Below, piece by piece: positions 5,946 to 8,738 of a DNA stretch of 8,738 bases. The position numbers and the translations under genes were made by a program. Origin of the DNA: an uncultured Oscillospiraceae bacterium (lineage in GTDB: Bacteria > Bacillota > Clostridia > Oscillospirales > Ruminococcaceae); contig CAJMEU010000121.1 in NCBI GenBank assembly GCA_905212515.1, positions 1-8,738 on the forward strand, written 5' to 3'. The notes under the pieces are model-generated. The model did no database searches and was not told the origin of the DNA. It saw nothing but the letters and a program-made list of their open reading frames with translations. The stretch's first letter is position 1. Every line of letters begins with the position of its first letter.

Positions 5946-6317
5946 ATGGAAGTTACAAATCCTTCTGTGGGCGGCAGCCTGCAGATTTCGACGGATGTGA
6001 TCGCTAAGATCGCAAAATTGGCCACGCTGGAGGTGGACGGGGTAAACGCCGTCTCTCTCGGCAGCGGCGCCTTGAAGGGCATGCTGCCCAGGACGCGCCT
6101 GCAGCAGCCCATTGTGGTGGAGTTGGCCGACGATGTGGCCGAGATCACGGTCAGCCTGCAGGCAAAATATGGCTGCAAGATCCCGCAGCTCAGTCAAAAA
6201 GTGCAGGACAATGTGAAAAGCGCTGTGCAGAACATGACCTGCATTACTGTTTCCAAAGTCAATATCATTGTCACCGGTGTGTCCGTGCCCAGCATGGATA
6301 CCCAACAAGAAGAATAA
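5946..6317 (+). CDS. yqhY: Asp23/Gls24-family envelope stress protein (YqhY-like)
   Basis: The 123-residue protein is of the Asp23/Gls24 (DUF322) family. The N-terminal GGSLQISTDVIAKIAKLATLEVDGV is the family hallmark (its core ISTDVIAKIA lies at about residues 14-23), followed by VVELADDVAEITVSLQAKYG and a C-terminal VSKVNIIVTGVSV. There is no signal peptide or membrane helix. The name rests on its position directly before nusB, where B. subtilis has yqhY, a gene linked to acetyl-CoA carboxylase homeostasis. Here no accBC genes adjoin it. The Shine-Dalgarno is weak (AGTAGG, 7 nt from the ATG). A C-terminal tail ends in QQEE. Confidence 0.9.
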   Translation: MEVTNPSVGGSLQISTDVIAKIAKLATLEVDGVNAVSLGSGALKGMLPRTRLQQPIVVELADDVAEITVSLQAKYGCKIPQLSQKVQDNVKSAVQNMTCITVSKVNIIVTGVSVPSMDTQQEE

Positions 6318-6329
6318 AACAATCAGGCG

Positions 6330-6357
6330 AGCCCTCCCGCGCTCTTGCAGGGGGGCT
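6330..6357 (+). other. RNA hairpin between yqhY and nusB
   Basis: AGCCCTCC (6330-6337) can pair with GGGGGGCT (6350-6357) over 8 bp, with one T-G wobble and a 12-base loop. The following sequence (GTGCTTTGTG) has no U run, so it is not a convincing intrinsic terminator. It may be a weak attenuator or a processing or stability element that sets the ratio of the two genes. The nusB Shine-Dalgarno (GAGG, 6367-6370) lies 10 nt after the stem. Confidence 0.5.
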
Positions 6358-6377
6358 GTGCTTTGTGAGGATGGACC

Positions 6378-6806
6378 ATGAAAAGAAGAACTGCTCGTGA
6401 AAATGCCTTTATTGCTGCCTTCGAGGCCTCCTTCCGCCCGGAAGAGCTGGAGGAGATCATCGCCGATTCCCGCGAGTGCGGCGAATACGCGGTGGACGAA
6501 TACGGCGAGGCCTTGCTTTGCAATATGACGGCCCATAGGGAGGAGATCGACCAGCTGATCGCCTCCAAGCTGAAAAATTGGACGCTGGCGCGCCTGCCCA
6601 GGGTGAGCGCGGCCATCCTGCGCCTGGCGGTGGCCGAAATGCGCTACAGCGGCCAGGATATGGACAGCGTGGTCATCAACGAGGCGGTGGAGCTGGCCAA
6701 AAAGTATGCCGGTGATGATGATTACCAGTTCATCAACGGCGTGCTGGGCGCCATCGTGCGCCAGGACGCACCAGCGGGTGAAAGCAGCGCGGAGGAGCAG
6801 GCCTGA
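6378..6806 (+). CDS. nusB: Transcription antitermination factor NusB
   Basis: NusB binds boxA RNA together with NusE (S10) and promotes processive transcription of rRNA operons. The 142-residue all-helical protein shows the family's start (RRTARENAFIAAFEASF), the middle motif NWTLARLPRVSAAILRLAVAEM (residues about 67-88, quoted for its LARLPRVSAAILRLAVAEM core) and the C-terminal NEAVELAKKYAGDDDYQFINGVLG signature (core NEAVELAKKYAGD). A polar tail rich in Glu, Ser and Ala ends the protein. GAGG at 6367-6370 with 7-nt spacing supports this start. Its TGA shares one base with the ATG of the next gene (TGATG), so the two are translationally coupled. Confidence 0.95.
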   Translation: MKRRTARENAFIAAFEASFRPEELEEIIADSRECGEYAVDEYGEALLCNMTAHREEIDQLIASKLKNWTLARLPRVSAAILRLAVAEMRYSGQDMDSVVINEAVELAKKYAGDDDYQFINGVLGAIVRQDAPAGESSAEEQA

Positions 6807-7747
6807 TGCTTGTGCTCGGCGTGGATACCAGCAACTACGCAACCTCTTTGGCGGTGCTGCGCACCGAGACAAAAGAGGTTGTTTGTGCTAGTAAGCGTTT
6901 TTTGCCTGTGCGCGAGGGCGAGCGGGGGCTGCGCCAATCCGATGCGGTGTTCCACCACACGGCCGCGCTGCCCGAGATGCTGGAAGATCTGGCGCGTCAA
7001 GTGCCATTGACAGATATCGGCGCAGCGGGCGTGTCGGTGAGGCCGCGGCCGGTGGAGGGGTCGTACATGCCCTGCTTTCTGGTGGGCGAGGGCATCGCCA
7101 AGGCCATCTGCCTGGCAAAAGGCGTGCCGCTGGTGCGGACAAGCCATCAGCAGGGCCATGTGGCGGCGGCGCTGTACGCCACGGGAGAAGAAAAATTGTG
7201 GCAGGGCGAGACGCTGGTGTTCCACATTTCCGGCGGCACCACGGAACTGCTGCGCTGCCAGGGCTGCACGATCAAAGAGCGCGTGGGCGCCACCACCGAC
7301 CTGTACGCCGGCCAGGCGGTGGACCGCACGGGTGTGCGCCTGGGGTTTTCCTTCCCGGCAGGGGAAGAACTTTCTGAGCTGGCCGCTGCATGGGAAGGGC
7401 CTATCCGGCCCAAAGTAAGTGTGCGGGGCACGGATTGCAGCCTGTCCGGGCTGGAGAATCAGTGTATCCATTTGCTGGAACAGGGGGCTGCGCCGGCTTA
7501 TGTGGCAAAATATTGCTTGTCTGCCGTGGCCTATACGGTGCTGGGCATGGCCGGGGCCGCCCGCAAACAATATCCGGGGCTGCCCGTGGTGTGTGCGGGT
7601 GGTGTGATGAGCAGCCCCATCATCCGCGAGATCGTACAGCAGCAGCTGTCCGGCGTATATTTTGTGCCGGGCAGGTTTTCCAGCGACAACGCCATCGGCG
7701 TGGCGGTCATCGCGGCCAAAGAGGTAAATGCATGGCCAACAATGTGA
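6806..7747 (+). CDS. TsaD/Kae1-like (glycoprotease M22-type) ASKHA-fold protein, non-canonical paralogue
   Basis: The 313-residue protein has the TsaD/Kae1 fold. An N-terminal phosphate-binding segment LGVDTSNYATS is at 4-14, metal-binding-type HQQGH (His114, His118) follows, then SGGTTEL at 142-148, GATTDLYAGQAVDR at 161-174, CAGGVMSS at 263-270 and SSDNAIG with Asp294. So the metal and nucleotide residues of TsaD are retained. It differs from canonical TsaD, which has ETSCDET at the N-terminus, and it carries GERGLRQSDAVFHH (38-51) and PRPVEGSYMPCF (80-91). From memory, these mark an uncharacterised paralogue often annotated as O-sialoglycoprotein endopeptidase in Clostridia. Canonical TsaD makes t6A in tRNA with TsaB/C/E; whether this protein does so is unknown. 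The start overlaps nusB by 1 nt, and the end overlaps xseA by 16 nt. GGAGGAG (6791-6797) is the ribosome-binding site. Confidence 0.85.
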   Translation: MLVLGVDTSNYATSLAVLRTETKEVVCASKRFLPVREGERGLRQSDAVFHHTAALPEMLEDLARQVPLTDIGAAGVSVRPRPVEGSYMPCFLVGEGIAKAICLAKGVPLVRTSHQQGHVAAALYATGEEKLWQGETLVFHISGGTTELLRCQGCTIKERVGATTDLYAGQAVDRTGVRLGFSFPAGEELSELAAAWEGPIRPKVSVRGTDCSLSGLENQCIHLLEQGAAPAYVAKYCLSAVAYTVLGMAGAARKQYPGLPVVCAGGVMSSPIIREIVQQQLSGVYFVPGRFSSDNAIGVAVIAAKEVNAWPTM

Positions 7748-8738
7748 TCACGGTAACGGCACTGAACCGTTATGTCAAAACCCTTTTGGAGCGCGACCCT
7801 GTATTGACAGACATCGCGCTGCGAGGCGAGATCTCCAATTTTAAAAACCACTTCAAAACCGGGCATCTGTATTTTTCCCTCAAGGACGAACAGTGCGCGG
7901 TGAACGCGGTGATGTTCCGCTCGGACGCGCAGAACCTGCGCTTTTCCCCGCAGGACGGCATGCGGGTGGTGGTGCGCTGCCGCATCTCGCTGTATGAGCG
8001 CAGCGGCGCCTTCCAGGTGTATGTGGAGGATATGTTCCCCGACGGCATCGGCGCCATGCAGATGGCGTTTGAACAGCTTAAGGAAAAACTGGCCGCCGAG
8101 GGCCTGTTTGACCCACAGCACAAGCTGATGCTGCCCGCCATGCCCCGGTGTGTGGGCCTCGTCACCAGCAAGACGGGCGCGGCCATCCAGGATATCTTCA
8201 ATGTGACGCGCCGCAGATGCCCCATGGCCCATCTGCTGCTGTGTCCGGTGAACGTGCAGGGGCAGGAGGCCGCGCCGGACATCGTGCGCGCCATCCGCAC
8301 GCTGGACGCCAGCGGACGGGTGGATGTGATCATCGTGTCCCGCGGCGGCGGTTCCCGCGAGGATCTGTGGGGGTTCAACGACGAGCGCATCGCCCGGGCG
8401 GCCTATGCCTGTAAAACGCCTATTGTTTCCGCCATTGGGCATGAGATCGATTTCTCCATCCTGGACTTTGTGGCCGACCTGCGCGCGCCCACCCCCAGCG
8501 CGGCGGCGGAATTGGTGATGCCCGACATGGCGGCGGAATATGCGGCGCTGTGCAGAAGATATGACGATGTCCGCAAACAGATGCAAAACAAATTCAATTT
8601 ATGTTATAATAGATATGATCGGCTGGCCGGCGCCCCGCAGTTATTGGCCGCGCGCACGCGGCCGGCGGCTTTGCGTGTGCAGCTGCACCAGGATCTGCGC
8701 GCGCTGCAGCGCACCATAGACGGCCAGCAGCGCCAACG
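7732..8738 (+). CDS. xseA: Exodeoxyribonuclease VII large subunit (3' end beyond the window)
   Basis: XseA is the large subunit of exonuclease VII, which degrades single-stranded DNA from both ends together with XseB. The window holds 335 codons and the frame is still open; full-length proteins have about 400-460 residues. The N-terminal OB-fold starts with VITVTALNRYVKTLLERDP and includes LRGEISNFKNHFKTGHLYFSLKD (core GEISNFKNHFKTGHLYFSLK). The catalytic-domain motifs are GLVTSKTGAAIQDI (142-155), SRGGGSREDLWGFNDE (203-218), and IGHEIDFSILDFVADLRAPT with His237, Glu238 and Asp240. The ATG at 7732 lies inside the previous gene (16-nt overlap) with AAAGAGG 7 nt upstream. xseB would normally follow beyond the edge. 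Confidence 0.95.
   Translation, partial: MANNVITVTALNRYVKTLLERDPVLTDIALRGEISNFKNHFKTGHLYFSLKDEQCAVNAVMFRSDAQNLRFSPQDGMRVVVRCRISLYERSGAFQVYVEDMFPDGIGAMQMAFEQLKEKLAAEGLFDPQHKLMLPAMPRCVGLVTSKTGAAIQDIFNVTRRRCPMAHLLLCPVNVQGQEAAPDIVRAIRTLDASGRVDVIIVSRGGGSREDLWGFNDERIARAAYACKTPIVSAIGHEIDFSILDFVADLRAPTPSAAAELVMPDMAAEYAALCRRYDDVRKQMQNKFNLCYNRYDRLAGAPQLLAARTRPAALRVQLHQDLRALQRTIDGQQRQ

Noticed and set aside
5844..6872. Long minus-strand open frame (342 codons) opposite yqhY and nusB
   Set aside because: It lies antisense to two clearly recognisable genes, has low-complexity composition typical of GC-rich shadows, and has no recognisable domain.
7531..8586. Long minus-strand open frame (351 codons) opposite the TsaD-like gene and xseA
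   Set aside because: It is antisense to conserved xseA motifs. Its His/Gly/Arg-rich translation resembles no family.
8601..8616. TATAAT-like sequence inside xseA
   Set aside because: No -35 partner with fitting spacing was seen, and it lies within conserved coding sequence. It is most likely a chance match in a locally AT-rich stretch.

Overview
The window is GC-rich chromosomal DNA of a spore-forming Clostridia-type Firmicute. A complete spoIIIA sporulation operon, an Asp23-family gene, nusB and xseA lie in conserved order. High GC and many GTG/CTG/GCC codons in a spoIIIA carrier would fit an Oscillospiraceae/Ruminococcaceae-like gut anaerobe, but the genus cannot be fixed from sequence alone.

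Layout. (1) Positions 1-846, minus strand: a C45-family (acyl-CoA:6-APA acyltransferase-like) autoproteolytic amide hydrolase. An amber codon at 64-66 interrupts it, yet the same frame stays open and family-like to the window edge, so it is probably a recent pseudogene or a sequencing error. (2) Positions 847-1132: the divergent intergenic region. It holds a perfect 25-bp inverted repeat around an 82-bp spacer, a weak leftward promoter candidate, a rightward sigma-E-like promoter and a full match to the SpoIIID consensus. (3) Positions 1133-5866: spoIIIAA-AB-AC-AD-AE-AF-AG-AH, all intact and tightly packed. These build the mother-cell half of the SpoIIIA-SpoIIQ channel (feeding tube) around the engulfed forespore. 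(4) Positions 5867-5945: a vegetative-type promoter with an extended -10 starts a second unit. (5) Positions 5946-8738: an Asp23/YqhY protein, NusB antiterminator, a TsaD/Kae1-like ASKHA protein that is not the canonical TsaD, and XseA (exonuclease VII large subunit, cut by the window end). The last three genes overlap and are probably translationally coupled.

In Bacillus subtilis the order is spoIIIAA-AH, accB, accC, yqhY, nusB, folD, xseA. Here accBC and folD are absent, and the TsaD-like gene sits where folD would be. No tRNA, rRNA, CRISPR array, insertion sequence or phage gene was seen. The points most worth a second look are the inverted repeat beside the C45 ribosome-binding site, the interrupted C45 gene, and the uncharacterised TsaD paralogue in the nusB-xseA operon.
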